From NCBI GenBank assembly GCA_023423895.1, contig JAFAER010000223.1, forward strand, positions 1 to 64,000: a DNA stretch of 64,000 nt. Reading direction: 5' to 3'. The number at the start of each line of letters is the position of its first letter. Within the stretch, counting starts at the first letter, position 1. Both the position numbers and the translations under genes were made by a program. This document shows positions 44,283-52,184 of this stretch, one piece after another. Under the pieces are notes generated by a model that did not search any database, had not been told where the DNA came from, and saw nothing but the letters and a program-made list of their open reading frames with translations. Origin of the DNA: Pseudomonadota bacterium. Lineage in GTDB: Bacteria; Myxococcota_A; Polyangia; Polyangiales; Polyangiaceae.

Positions 44283-45992
44283 ATGAATACGCATCGATGG
44301 TTCCGGCTATTGGGGATATGCGTGGGCGGCGGCGCAGTCGGACTGCTCACTGCATGCAGTACCGCTCTGCAAGACGACCCTCTCCCGGTCGACGCGCCCG
44401 ACGGCTCTGCCGAAGCGGCGACGGGCGAGGTGGTGACGGGCCCCGCTCCGTCGGACGCTGGCTCGGAAGACCGTGTCGTCGCCGACGTCGAGGGGCAGCC
44501 TTGCAACTACCCGTCTACGCTCAGTGAGATTTGCGGCAAATGCGGAGTTCGCCGGCAGCTCTGCCTGCCGACGGGCGTTTGGGGCGCAAAAGATCCGGCG
44601 TGTCTCGAAGAGAAGGGCGGCTCTCAGTTCTGCGCCATCGGCGAGACGCGCGTCGTCAGCTGCGGTCGTTGCGGGACCCGAGTGGACACGTGCGAGCCCA
44701 ATACCTGCACATGGGCCGCGGGGACCTGCGAGTCCGAAGGAGCCTGCAGCCCGGGCGAATACGACAATGCTCCTGGGACGTGCACCGGCGGAAAGGTCGT
44801 GAGTCGCGTCTGCGAGGGAACATGCCAATGGGGGCCGGCCTCGACATGTGGGCCTCCTCGCGGCTGGGTTCCCATCGCGAATGCGCCCGACGGATTCCTG
44901 GGGCGCACGGGGCACACCACCGTATGGACGGGGACAGAGGTCATCTTCTTCGGTGGCCGAAACGACAACGGCTGGGGTGCGAAGAGCGACGACGGCGCTG
45001 CCTACAACCCGTCCACGAATCAATGGCGAACGCTACCGCCGCTCCCGAGCGAAGCGGGCACCGGCTATGACCGCCACGTCGCCGTGTGGACGGGCACGGA
45101 GATGATCATCTTCGGCGGGACTGGGAACTACGAGGGGCGCGGAGCAGCCTATTCACCGTCGACGGATACGTGGCGCGCCATTGCGGCCGTCCCCGAAGCG
45201 AGCGCTCTCTTCGACGCCATCGCGGGATATTCGACGTCCACTTCGGAGATGATCGTGTGGGGCGGCGAACAGTCGGGCGACTGCGCCGACGGCGGAAGGT
45301 TCTGTGCAGGCGGCCGCGCGTACAATCCGGCGACGGACACGTGGAGCACTCTCCCGTTTGCGCCCATCAACGGTCGCACGCGCGCGCGTGGCGGCTTCGT
45401 CGGCACGGAGCTCGTCGTATGGGGCGGAGTCACCGCCGTGGGATCCGGCACGACCGGTATTCTGGACGGGGCTCGCTACAATCCGGCCGCAAAGACCTGG
45501 GTGACGCTGCCGAGCGCACCGGCGACGGTCAACGGGATCGCCCTTTCTACCTCGGTCGTAGGAGGCTCGGAGCTCTTCATCTGGGGAGGCCAGACCTCGT
45601 CGCTTCTCGCCGAGACGTCCACGGGAGGACGGTACCTCGTCGGCGGCGGATGGGCGCCGATCGGCCCGCCTCCAGCGACGGTCCTCGAGATGAGGAGGAC
45701 CGAAACTGCGTCCTGGTTCGCGGCCGGGCGTCTCTGGGTGTGGTCGGGCGCGAGCATGAGCGCGCCGCTGGCCAATCAGAGCCTGAAGGGCGGCGCCTGG
45801 TACGACCCCGTCATGGCGACCTGGGGTCGAATGGCCAAGATCGGCGAGCCGACAGCGCGGGCCGGTGCCGGCGTCGCGTGGACGGGCTCCGAGGCGGTCA
45901 TCTGGGGTGGTTATCCCGCCGGCAAGGACTGGTCCCAGAGCTTCGGCGACCTCGTGAGCGCGTTTGCTGATGGCGCGATTTATCGGCCTTGA
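44283..45992 (+). CDS. kelch-like surface lipoprotein with Cys-rich module (paralogue)
   Basis: 569 residues from the ATG at 44283, 14 bp after the previous stop. Lipobox L-L-T-A-C (Cys near residue 25). The Cys-rich region has two C-G-x-C-G modules (C-G-K-C-G-V-R-R-Q-L-C and VSCGRCGTRVDTCEPNTCTW). The kelch-like propeller extends from about residue 200 to 569, with repeats TVWTGTEVIFFGG, AVWTGTEMIIFGG and a final V-I-W-G-G-Y. The spacing of Trp/Gly strands suggests six or so blades. It belongs to the sigma-factor operon and is probably displayed with the paralogue upstream. Confidence 0.85.
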   Translation: MNTHRWFRLLGICVGGGAVGLLTACSTALQDDPLPVDAPDGSAEAATGEVVTGPAPSDAGSEDRVVADVEGQPCNYPSTLSEICGKCGVRRQLCLPTGVWGAKDPACLEEKGGSQFCAIGETRVVSCGRCGTRVDTCEPNTCTWAAGTCESEGACSPGEYDNAPGTCTGGKVVSRVCEGTCQWGPASTCGPPRGWVPIANAPDGFLGRTGHTTVWTGTEVIFFGGRNDNGWGAKSDDGAAYNPSTNQWRTLPPLPSEAGTGYDRHVAVWTGTEMIIFGGTGNYEGRGAAYSPSTDTWRAIAAVPEASALFDAIAGYSTSTSEMIVWGGEQSGDCADGGRFCAGGRAYNPATDTWSTLPFAPINGRTRARGGFVGTELVVWGGVTAVGSGTTGILDGARYNPAAKTWVTLPSAPATVNGIALSTSVVGGSELFIWGGQTSSLLAETSTGGRYLVGGGWAPIGPPPATVLEMRRTETASWFAAGRLWVWSGASMSAPLANQSLKGGAWYDPVMATWGRMAKIGEPTARAGAGVAWTGSEAVIWGGYPAGKDWSQSFGDLVSAFADGAIYRP

Positions 45993-46032
45993 TCGAGATG
46001 GTCGACGAGACCGACATGGAGGATCAACCCAG

Positions 46033-47148
46033 ATGAAACGCTCGATGATCGTCGCTCTCTCGCTCGCAGCGGCTCTTGGTTGCACGGACACGGCGAGGGA
46101 AGGGTATACCGAGCCCGACGCCGGGCCTCCGCCGCAGCAACCCGGATTCGAGGTCGGCGACGGCGGTAAGCCTGACGCGGAAGTGCCGCTCGATCCGACG
46201 AAAGACAACGACGGTGACGGGTGGCTCTTCGCAGACGACTGCGACGACCGGCAGAAGAACGTGAACCCCGGCGCCGTCGAATATCCGAACGACGGCGTCG
46301 ACAACGATTGTGACGGCACCATCGACGTCACGGAGCCGTGCGACGACACGGTGGTGGCGGACGGGTACGCGGCCACGGACCCCTACGCCTATGCGCGTGC
46401 CATCGGGCTATGCAAGCTCACGACCGAATCGGCGCGTGACTGGGGACTGATCTCGGCCGAGCTACTGAAGCACGACGGCACGCCGCGGTCGCCGGACACG
46501 GACGCTCAGGTCGGTATTCTCCAGAAGTTCGGACCAAACGTCAGTCCGCGCCATGGCAAGAACATGGCCGTTCTCTCTTCGGGCACGGCAAGGACGCCAA
46601 CGGACCCGGGCTACGCGTACGAGTGGAAGGGGCCGCCCCCACAGAAGGAGATCAACGACAGCGTCAATCTGAAGCTGAGAATTCGAGTCCCGACCAATGC
46701 GTTGACCTTCTCGATCGACTACGACTTCTACTCGATTGAATATCCACAGTTCGTAGGCTCGCAGTTCAATGACGAGTTCCTGGCGATCCTCGACACGAAG
46801 GTGCCGCTCTCGAAGGCTGCGAAGCGGAGCATCGCACTCGACGCGTACGGAAACGCTGTGTCGGTCAACAGCGGCTTCTTCGAAGTGTGCCTTCCCTCCG
46901 AAAAAAACGGCAAGGTGTTCGATTGCGCGCTGGGAACGGACGAGCTCGCCGGAACGGGCCGTGAAAAGGCGGGCGCGACGTCGTGGCTCCGTACGAAGGC
47001 GCCGGTGCTGGCGGGCGAGATCATCACGATCCAGTTCGTGATCTTCGACGTCTCGGATCACGTCTATGACTCGACCGTCCTCATCGACAACTGGATGTGG
47101 GAGGCGAGCCCTGCGACGGATCCGTCGACGGGCCGGCCGCCGAGCTAG
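46033..47148 (+). CDS. lipoprotein with MopE-like metal-binding motif and choice-of-anchor-type domain
   Basis: 371 residues from the ATG at 46033. Lipobox A-A-L-G-C (Cys near residue 17). Residues 55-100 are an Asp-rich motif, DNDGDGWLFADDCDD and then N-P-G-A-V-E-Y-P-N-D-G-V-D-N-D-C-D-G-T, the repeat named for MopE of Methylococcus and common in myxobacterial surface proteins, probably calcium-binding. The rest (residues 180-365) has F-S-I-D-Y-D-F-Y-S-I-E-Y-P, N-D-E-F-L-A-I-L-D and V-Y-D-S-T-V-L-I-D-N-W, typical of a choice-of-anchor domain. Last gene of the sigma-factor operon, 40 bp after the previous stop. Confidence 0.85.
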   Translation: MKRSMIVALSLAAALGCTDTAREGYTEPDAGPPPQQPGFEVGDGGKPDAEVPLDPTKDNDGDGWLFADDCDDRQKNVNPGAVEYPNDGVDNDCDGTIDVTEPCDDTVVADGYAATDPYAYARAIGLCKLTTESARDWGLISAELLKHDGTPRSPDTDAQVGILQKFGPNVSPRHGKNMAVLSSGTARTPTDPGYAYEWKGPPPQKEINDSVNLKLRIRVPTNALTFSIDYDFYSIEYPQFVGSQFNDEFLAILDTKVPLSKAAKRSIALDAYGNAVSVNSGFFEVCLPSEKNGKVFDCALGTDELAGTGREKAGATSWLRTKAPVLAGEIITIQFVIFDVSDHVYDSTVLIDNWMWEASPATDPSTGRPPS

Positions 47149-47242
47149 CTTTCGAGCGGGGTAGGGCGACCCAGCCTCGATCGCGCATCGAGCCGGCTTC
47201 CGCGCGGCGGCTCGCCACAAGACGAAAAAGATTCGCGGGGCG

Positions 47243-47272
47243 TGTCGATCCACGCCGTCCTCGATTGTCGTC
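47243..47272 (+). promoter_or_regulatory. bipartite promoter-like motif shared with 12654-12683
   Basis: TGTCGATC, 7 unmatched bases, TCCTCGATTGTCGTC; the motif ends 49 bp before the RibD-like start. Both blocks and their spacing match the AHSA1-like gene exactly (23 of 23 fixed bases). Confidence 0.6.
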
Positions 47273-47321
47273 CCTTCGAACCTGGCGAAAGATCGCCGTG
47301 GAAGAGCGAGGGAGAGTCGTC

Positions 47322-48008
47322 ATGCGAAAGATCGTCACCGGAGCATTCGTCAGCCTCGACGGGGTCATGCAGGCGCCTGGCGGACCGGACGAGGACCCGG
47401 TCGGCGGCTTCACGTTGGGGGGCTGGACCGCGCCGTACTGGGATGACGTCATCGCCGGCGCGATGGGCGAAACCTTCGCGGCCCCGTTCGACTTGCTGCT
47501 CGGGCGAAGGACGTACGACATCTTCGCGGCGCACTGGCCGCACGTCCCGCGCGATCCGAACGCGAAGGGTTACGACGCCGGCAGCGCGCAGATCTCGGAG
47601 CGCTTCGACGCGATCACCAAGTACGTGGTGACGCACCGGCCGGAGTCGCTCTCCTGGAAGAACAGCCGCGGGCTCGGCGCCGACGTGGTGGGTGCGCTCC
47701 GCGAGCTGAAGAAGCAGGACGGTCCGACGCTGCTCACGCAGGGCTCCACCGAGATCATTCATCTGCTCCTTGAGCACGACCTCGTCGACGAGCTGCGGCT
47801 CTTGATCTATCCGGTCGTCCTCGGCAAGGGGAAGCGCCTGTTCGGCAGCGCGGCGAACCCGTCCGCCCTCGCCTTGAAGAAGTCGGCGGTGTCGCCGAGT
47901 GGCGTCATCATCACGACGTACGAGCGCGCAGGAGCAGTGAAGACGGGCTCGTTCGCGCTCGAGGAGCCGACGCCCGCGGAGATCGAGCGGCGGAAGACGC
48001 TCCGGTGA
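47322..48008 (+). CDS. RibD C-terminal/dihydrofolate-reductase-like protein
   Basis: 228 residues from the ATG at 47322. The family pattern is clear: V-S-L-D-G-V-M-Q-A-P near the start, D-L-L-L-G-R-R-T-Y-D-I-F, a central K-Y-V-V-T-H-R-P-E-S-L-S-W-K-N-S and late G-S-T-E-I-I-H-L-L-L-E-H-D-L-V-D-E-L-R-L. Such stand-alone RibD_C proteins are often induced through ECF sigma factors, and their substrate is not known. They are not true dihydrofolate reductases. The bipartite motif at 47243 suggests ECF control and co-regulation with the AHSA1-like gene. Convergent with the hydrolase gene. Confidence 0.9.
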   Translation: MRKIVTGAFVSLDGVMQAPGGPDEDPVGGFTLGGWTAPYWDDVIAGAMGETFAAPFDLLLGRRTYDIFAAHWPHVPRDPNAKGYDAGSAQISERFDAITKYVVTHRPESLSWKNSRGLGADVVGALRELKKQDGPTLLTQGSTEIIHLLLEHDLVDELRLLIYPVVLGKGKRLFGSAANPSALALKKSAVSPSGVIITTYERAGAVKTGSFALEEPTPAEIERRKTLR

Positions 48009-48062
48009 GGAGCGCGTCTCCGCCAGATGTCCGGCGTCGTCGAACGCCGCCGCAAGCGAACG

Positions 48063-48746
48063 TCAGGCCGCGAGCGCGATGAGGTGTTGCGCGATCGCCT
48101 TCGGGTGGGCGAGCGCGGCGAGGTGTCCACCGGGGATGCGCGTCGTGCTCGTGAGCGCCGGGCCGAGGCGTTCGCGGGCGACCCGCTCCTGGAGCTCCGG
48201 AGGGAAGAAGCGGTCGTCCGCGCCTACGACGAGGTGAATGGGCACCGCGGGCCACGCCTCGAAGGCGCACGGGGTGCGGAATGCGATCGGCGACTCGTGC
48301 GCATCGTGCTTCATGAGCTCCTCCGCGAGCTCGGGAGGGAGGTCGTGGAGGAAGTAGGTCGCGAGATCGAACGACTCCGCATACCCGCCGGCCTTCGCCG
48401 CCGCGACGCGCGCCTCCTCGGACTTCACGTGTCCCCACCAGTCGCCGGGCGTCTCGCCAGGAAGTGGGATCATCGCGTTCAGGAGGACGATGCTCCTCAC
48501 GGGCACACGCTGCGCAACGAGCGGCGCGGTGAAGGCTCCCATCGACTGTGCGACGAGGATCACGTCCCGGCGGTTCTCCAGCGCCCGGACGGCGATGTCC
48601 GCGTAAGCGTCGAGCCCGGCGCTCGCGTCCGCTCCCGGAAGATCCACCGCGATGGCTTCGTGTCCCGCTGCTTCGAGCAACGGGACGACGGCATGCCAGT
48701 AGAGGCCTGTCCCGCCGGCACCCGGGAGAAGGAGGAACGTCGTCAT
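48063..48746 (-). CDS. alpha/beta hydrolase
   Basis: 227 residues. The nucleophile elbow is V-A-Q-S-M-G (Ser near residue 68, with Ala in place of the first Gly), the oxyanion loop is L-L-P-G-A-G-G-T-G, and the acid and base are probably Asp in VVGADDRFF and His in P-G-G-H. Layout is of the small esterase-like hydrolases related to plant methyl esterases. Its start overlaps the stop of the VOC gene (ATGA at 48744-48746 on the minus strand), so both are co-translated. Substrate unknown. Confidence 0.85.
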   Translation of the reverse strand: MTTFLLLPGAGGTGLYWHAVVPLLEAAGHEAIAVDLPGADASAGLDAYADIAVRALENRRDVILVAQSMGAFTAPLVAQRVPVRSIVLLNAMIPLPGETPGDWWGHVKSEEARVAAAKAGGYAESFDLATYFLHDLPPELAEELMKHDAHESPIAFRTPCAFEAWPAVPIHLVVGADDRFFPPELQERVARERLGPALTSTTRIPGGHLAALAHPKAIAQHLIALAA

Positions 48747-49180
48747 GGCAGCACCTCCACCTTTTCTGGTGTCGTGAGCAGAGCGTCATAGCCCTTCTCG
48801 TTCATCTGGAGGAGGCAGATCCCGTGACCGAAGGGGTCGGCCATGTTCGCCATTCGTCCGTAGGGCCGCTCCTGGATCTCGCGGTCGAGCGACGCGCCTG
48901 CAGCGCTTGCCCGAGCCACGGCGGCGTCGATGTCGTCGACGACGAAGTCGAGGTGCACCGGCGTCCAGTGCCGGGAGAAGTCGCGATGCGCCTCCGGGAG
49001 CGCCTTCGAGGGCCGCGAGCCGGCAGGCGTGCCGAGGAGATCGATCGTCGAGGTCGCGCCGAGCATCTCGACCCAGTCGTTGCCGAGCCGGCGGCCCGGC
49101 TGGAGCCCAAAGACGTCGCGGTAGAACTCGATGGCGCGTTCGAGGTCGTCGACGTCGATGCAGACTCGGATTTCGCGCAT
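48743..49180 (-). CDS. VOC (glyoxalase/bleomycin-resistance-like) protein
   Basis: 145 residues. The pattern of a VOC protein is visible: first half C-I-D-V-D-D-L-E-R-A-I-E-F-Y-R-D-V-F-G-L, second half H-L-D-F-V-V-D-D-I-D-A-A-V-A-R-A and A-D-P-F-G-H-G-I-C-L-L-Q. His and Glu positions are compatible with a metal site but not proven. Coupled to the alpha/beta hydrolase by ATGA. VOC, RibD-like and AHSA1-like proteins are typical ECF-linked enzymes, but this pair lacks the bipartite motif found upstream of the other two genes. Confidence 0.9.
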   Translation of the reverse strand: MREIRVCIDVDDLERAIEFYRDVFGLQPGRRLGNDWVEMLGATSTIDLLGTPAGSRPSKALPEAHRDFSRHWTPVHLDFVVDDIDAAVARASAAGASLDREIQERPYGRMANMADPFGHGICLLQMNEKGYDALLTTPEKVEVLP

Positions 49181-49303
49181 GACGCTTGCGTAGCGTGGAC
49201 CTCGGCGCTGCTCAACTCCCAGCGGCCATCACGGACCACAACGTCGCATGGAAGGCTCCCCGCCGCCCTGCCGAACAGGCGGCGCTGGGTCGACCTCGCA
49301 TCT

Positions 49304-50023
49304 TCAGCGCGCGGATCTCAGCGCCTCACGTCCGGCTCGGAGCGACTGGGCATCGAGGTCGAGGCCGACCATGCCGTAGCCGGCCAGCTGACCGGGATGC
49401 GTCGCGTATTCGATCTTCTTCGAGCTCTCCGCACGGAACGATCCGGCACAGACGATGGCCTTCTTGCGGTAGTCGAAGGCGTAGCTCCGCCCGACCGCGC
49501 CACGCCCCTCGAACGTCCCTTTCGCCTCGTCGACCCCTCCGACCGGTGATTCCGCGTCGAGGACGACGACGAGGTCCCACGTCCAGAACGAGCCCGGCGC
49601 GAGCTTCGCCCCCTCATCACGGAGCGACGACGTGCTGCGGCCGCCGCTCGCGAGCTCCTGTCGGATGCGCGCGACCTCGTCACGCATTCGCTTCGCGTGC
49701 GGCGAGCGTGCCTCGGTCGCGGTCTTCCGGACGACGACGCCCGCGCTGCCGTCGAGCACCGTGGCGATGTCGAGCGGGCTGGCGGTCGCGCCGCTCGGCC
49801 TCAGGACCAGCCCGCACGGCTCGTTCGTCGGTGTCATCGACGATGCTTTGGCCATCGCCTCCGCGAAGGCGACCTCGTTCTCCTGGATGCTGGCCTCGGC
49901 CGCGGCGAGCTCGCGCTCGAGCGCCTTCCTCGCCTCGAGAAAGCCGCAGCCGCACGCGACGAAGGCGACCACGGCGCCGGCGAAACCTGCTCGACCTAGC
50001 CCACCCATCATGTGCGCGAGCAT
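49304..50023 (-). CDS. putative lipoprotein with N-terminal coiled coil
   Basis: 239 residues. The start is uncertain between the Met codons at 50023, 50011 and 50008. The signal region V-V-A-F-V-A-C-G-C-G contains two Cys, so the lipobox could be at the first or the second. Residues 30-60 are a short coiled coil (RKALERELAAAEASIQENEV). Residues 65-239 are beta-type with the segment W-T-W-D-L-V-V-V-L-D-A-E-S. No family is recognised. It sits between the VOC gene and the paralogous lipoprotein pair on the same strand. Confidence 0.65.
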   Translation of the reverse strand: MLAHMMGGLGRAGFAGAVVAFVACGCGFLEARKALERELAAAEASIQENEVAFAEAMAKASSMTPTNEPCGLVLRPSGATASPLDIATVLDGSAGVVVRKTATEARSPHAKRMRDEVARIRQELASGGRSTSSLRDEGAKLAPGSFWTWDLVVVLDAESPVGGVDEAKGTFEGRGAVGRSYAFDYRKKAIVCAGSFRAESSKKIEYATHPGQLAGYGMVGLDLDAQSLRAGREALRSAR

Positions 50024-50075
50024 AAGCGGGGCGTCGCGTACGGTCGATGGTCGTCGAAGCAGTCGCGTAGCCGGT

Positions 50076-52184
50076 TCAGGGCAACACGGCGTCGATCTTC
50101 GCGTCGAGGACGATGAAGCCGTTGCGGTACGCGACTCGCCGATTGAGCCCCGTCTTCAGCGTGAGGCCGGCCAGGTTCGGTGCCACGCTCGCGATTGCGC
50201 CCAGCGCCGGGATCGGCAGCTTGATCGAGAGCCCGCTCGTGATCCCGTCGCGGAGCTTTGGCCAGAGCGAGTCGGTGAGCATCCCCCTGATGACCTCGGG
50301 CTTGAAGAGCGTCGCGCCCGCCGGCTCCTTGATCGTCCACACGGTCACCGTGGGCATCTCTGCGAGCTTCAGGCGTAGCGTGTCGTCCGCGAAGTCGAGG
50401 CTGAGGCCCGCCTCGAGCAGCACGCCGAGACGGCCCTGCGCGTCGTCGCCGCCCGGGACGAGCTCGAGCGCGCCGAGCGACACCACGAGATCATCCGTCT
50501 CGCCTTGCCGTGGCAGGCGGACGATCGGCGGGAGCTTTCCCGAGACGAGGAGTGGAAGGGAATCGGACTTCGGGATCTCGAGCAGCCCCGAGTTCCACAA
50601 GCTGTGGAGCAGCCCGTTCAAGAGAGCCAGCCGCACGCTGAGCTGCGTGCGCGGCGAGGCGAAGTGCGCGTCGGCGGTGCTCGTATCGGCCAGCGCAACG
50701 CCGCGCGACGTCGGGTGAATGGCGGTGGCGCGATCGGTCTTCACCGCAAGCGCCAGCTTCGCGCGCAGCGAGTCGAACGGTGCGACCTCGATGGCGTTCA
50801 GGCGACCGTCGAGCGAGAGCCCCACCTTCGGCAGCGGCGCAGCGTCGATATCGAACGATACGTTCGCGAGGGCCGTGTCCAAGCTCGCGAACACGCTCCC
50901 GAGCGCGTCCGGCACCGTCTCGACGAGCGCGCCTTCGAGCGCGGTCTTCACCATCTGTTCGACGGTCGTCCGCAGATAGCCCGCTGCGAGCGCGAAGATC
51001 GCGTTTGCTTGCGGATCGACGAACTGGCCCGTCGCCGTCTCGAGCGCCACGTCGAACGTCTCGACCGTGACCTCCACGGGGGCCGTCGGCGACGGCTTCT
51101 TGATGGACGCGTGCGCGTACGCGGAGAGCGCCGCGTCGAGGCCGCCGTTCAGGCTGACCGGCGAGCCGGCCAGGTCCAGCGACCCGGTCGTGCCGAGCGA
51201 GAGCTTGCCCACGCGCACGAACAGATCCAATCCGTCGCCGGCGAGCTCCGTCTCCACTCTCACGTCCGTCATCTTCGCGGAGGTCACCGTGAGATCGACG
51301 CCGCTGTCCGCAATGAGCGGGTTCGGCAGCTGAGCCATGATGTCCATCCCGGCGACGACGCGCGCCACGACGTCCGCCATGTCCGGCAGCGTCGTCGGTC
51401 GCGGCGCATCCAGCGGCACGGCGGTCCCGTCGTCGAAGAAACGCTGACCGAGATCGAGCACGAGCGCGTCCGGCGACGAGAACGCAGGTGCACCCTTGCC
51501 GTCGACGGCAGGCGTGTAGGCGGCGCCGAATGCCACGTCGAGCTCGTGCCGGACCTCGGGATCTTCGCCGTTGTCGGCCGATACGACGAGGTGATTCACG
51601 CCGAAGGTCGCCGCGACGTCGGTCTTGAAGGTGCCGTCCGGTGCGACCGTCGCAGGTACGCCATTGACGAAGATCCTGGTCGTGCCTCCGGTCGTCTTGC
51701 CTTCGACGACGAACGTCGACTTGCCGTCGCCGCCGAGCTCTGCGCCGGGCTGCGGCGTGTTCAGGACGAGGGCGGGGCCGCCGGGCGAGACCTTGATCCT
51801 GGCGCTGCCGCATGCGCTCGCGTTCGCGACCGCGCACGCCGTGAAGGTGACGTACCCGAGCCGGTTCAGCGTGAACGTCCCGCCATCGTTGGCCGGCGTA
51901 GCCATGTCGATTGGATCCGACGTCCACGTCACCTTTGCATCGCGGAGCTCCGCTCCCGCGGCGTCGGTGACGGTCGCGGTCAGCGAGAGCTGGCTGTTGA
52001 CGGGGTAGAAGGCGAGCGCCGGGTCGAGGTGGACGGCGACGCCCGACGGAACAGGCCCGCTGTCATCACCACATCCAGCCGCGAGCGCGAGGAAGGAGAG
52101 GCCCGCGCCCGCGAGCACCCTGTTCATCGCGACGAGCGCCCCGTTCATCCGGTGGGTCATTGGGCGGGTGATCGGTCGGCTCAT
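50076..52184 (-). CDS. large lipoprotein with Ig-like domains and predicted lipid-binding-like region
   Basis: 702 residues. The start at 52184 overlaps the stop of the preceding paralogue (ATGA). A later ATG at 52127 would give a shorter signal peptide, and either start reaches the lipobox A-A-G-C. Residues 50-120 are an Ig-like domain (TATVTDAAGAELRDAKVTWT), residues 130-210 a second one with G-T-F-K-T-D-V-A-A-T-F-G-V-N-H-L-V-V-S. The rest (about 210-702) is long, amphipathic beta and helix, with L-H-S-L-W-N-S-G-L-L, a motif reminiscent of TULIP (BPI-like) C-terminal domains. The TULIP reading is inference. Confidence 0.75.
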   Translation of the reverse strand: MSRPITRPMTHRMNGALVAMNRVLAGAGLSFLALAAGCGDDSGPVPSGVAVHLDPALAFYPVNSQLSLTATVTDAAGAELRDAKVTWTSDPIDMATPANDGGTFTLNRLGYVTFTACAVANASACGSARIKVSPGGPALVLNTPQPGAELGGDGKSTFVVEGKTTGGTTRIFVNGVPATVAPDGTFKTDVAATFGVNHLVVSADNGEDPEVRHELDVAFGAAYTPAVDGKGAPAFSSPDALVLDLGQRFFDDGTAVPLDAPRPTTLPDMADVVARVVAGMDIMAQLPNPLIADSGVDLTVTSAKMTDVRVETELAGDGLDLFVRVGKLSLGTTGSLDLAGSPVSLNGGLDAALSAYAHASIKKPSPTAPVEVTVETFDVALETATGQFVDPQANAIFALAAGYLRTTVEQMVKTALEGALVETVPDALGSVFASLDTALANVSFDIDAAPLPKVGLSLDGRLNAIEVAPFDSLRAKLALAVKTDRATAIHPTSRGVALADTSTADAHFASPRTQLSVRLALLNGLLHSLWNSGLLEIPKSDSLPLLVSGKLPPIVRLPRQGETDDLVVSLGALELVPGGDDAQGRLGVLLEAGLSLDFADDTLRLKLAEMPTVTVWTIKEPAGATLFKPEVIRGMLTDSLWPKLRDGITSGLSIKLPIPALGAIASVAPNLAGLTLKTGLNRRVAYRNGFIVLDAKIDAVLP

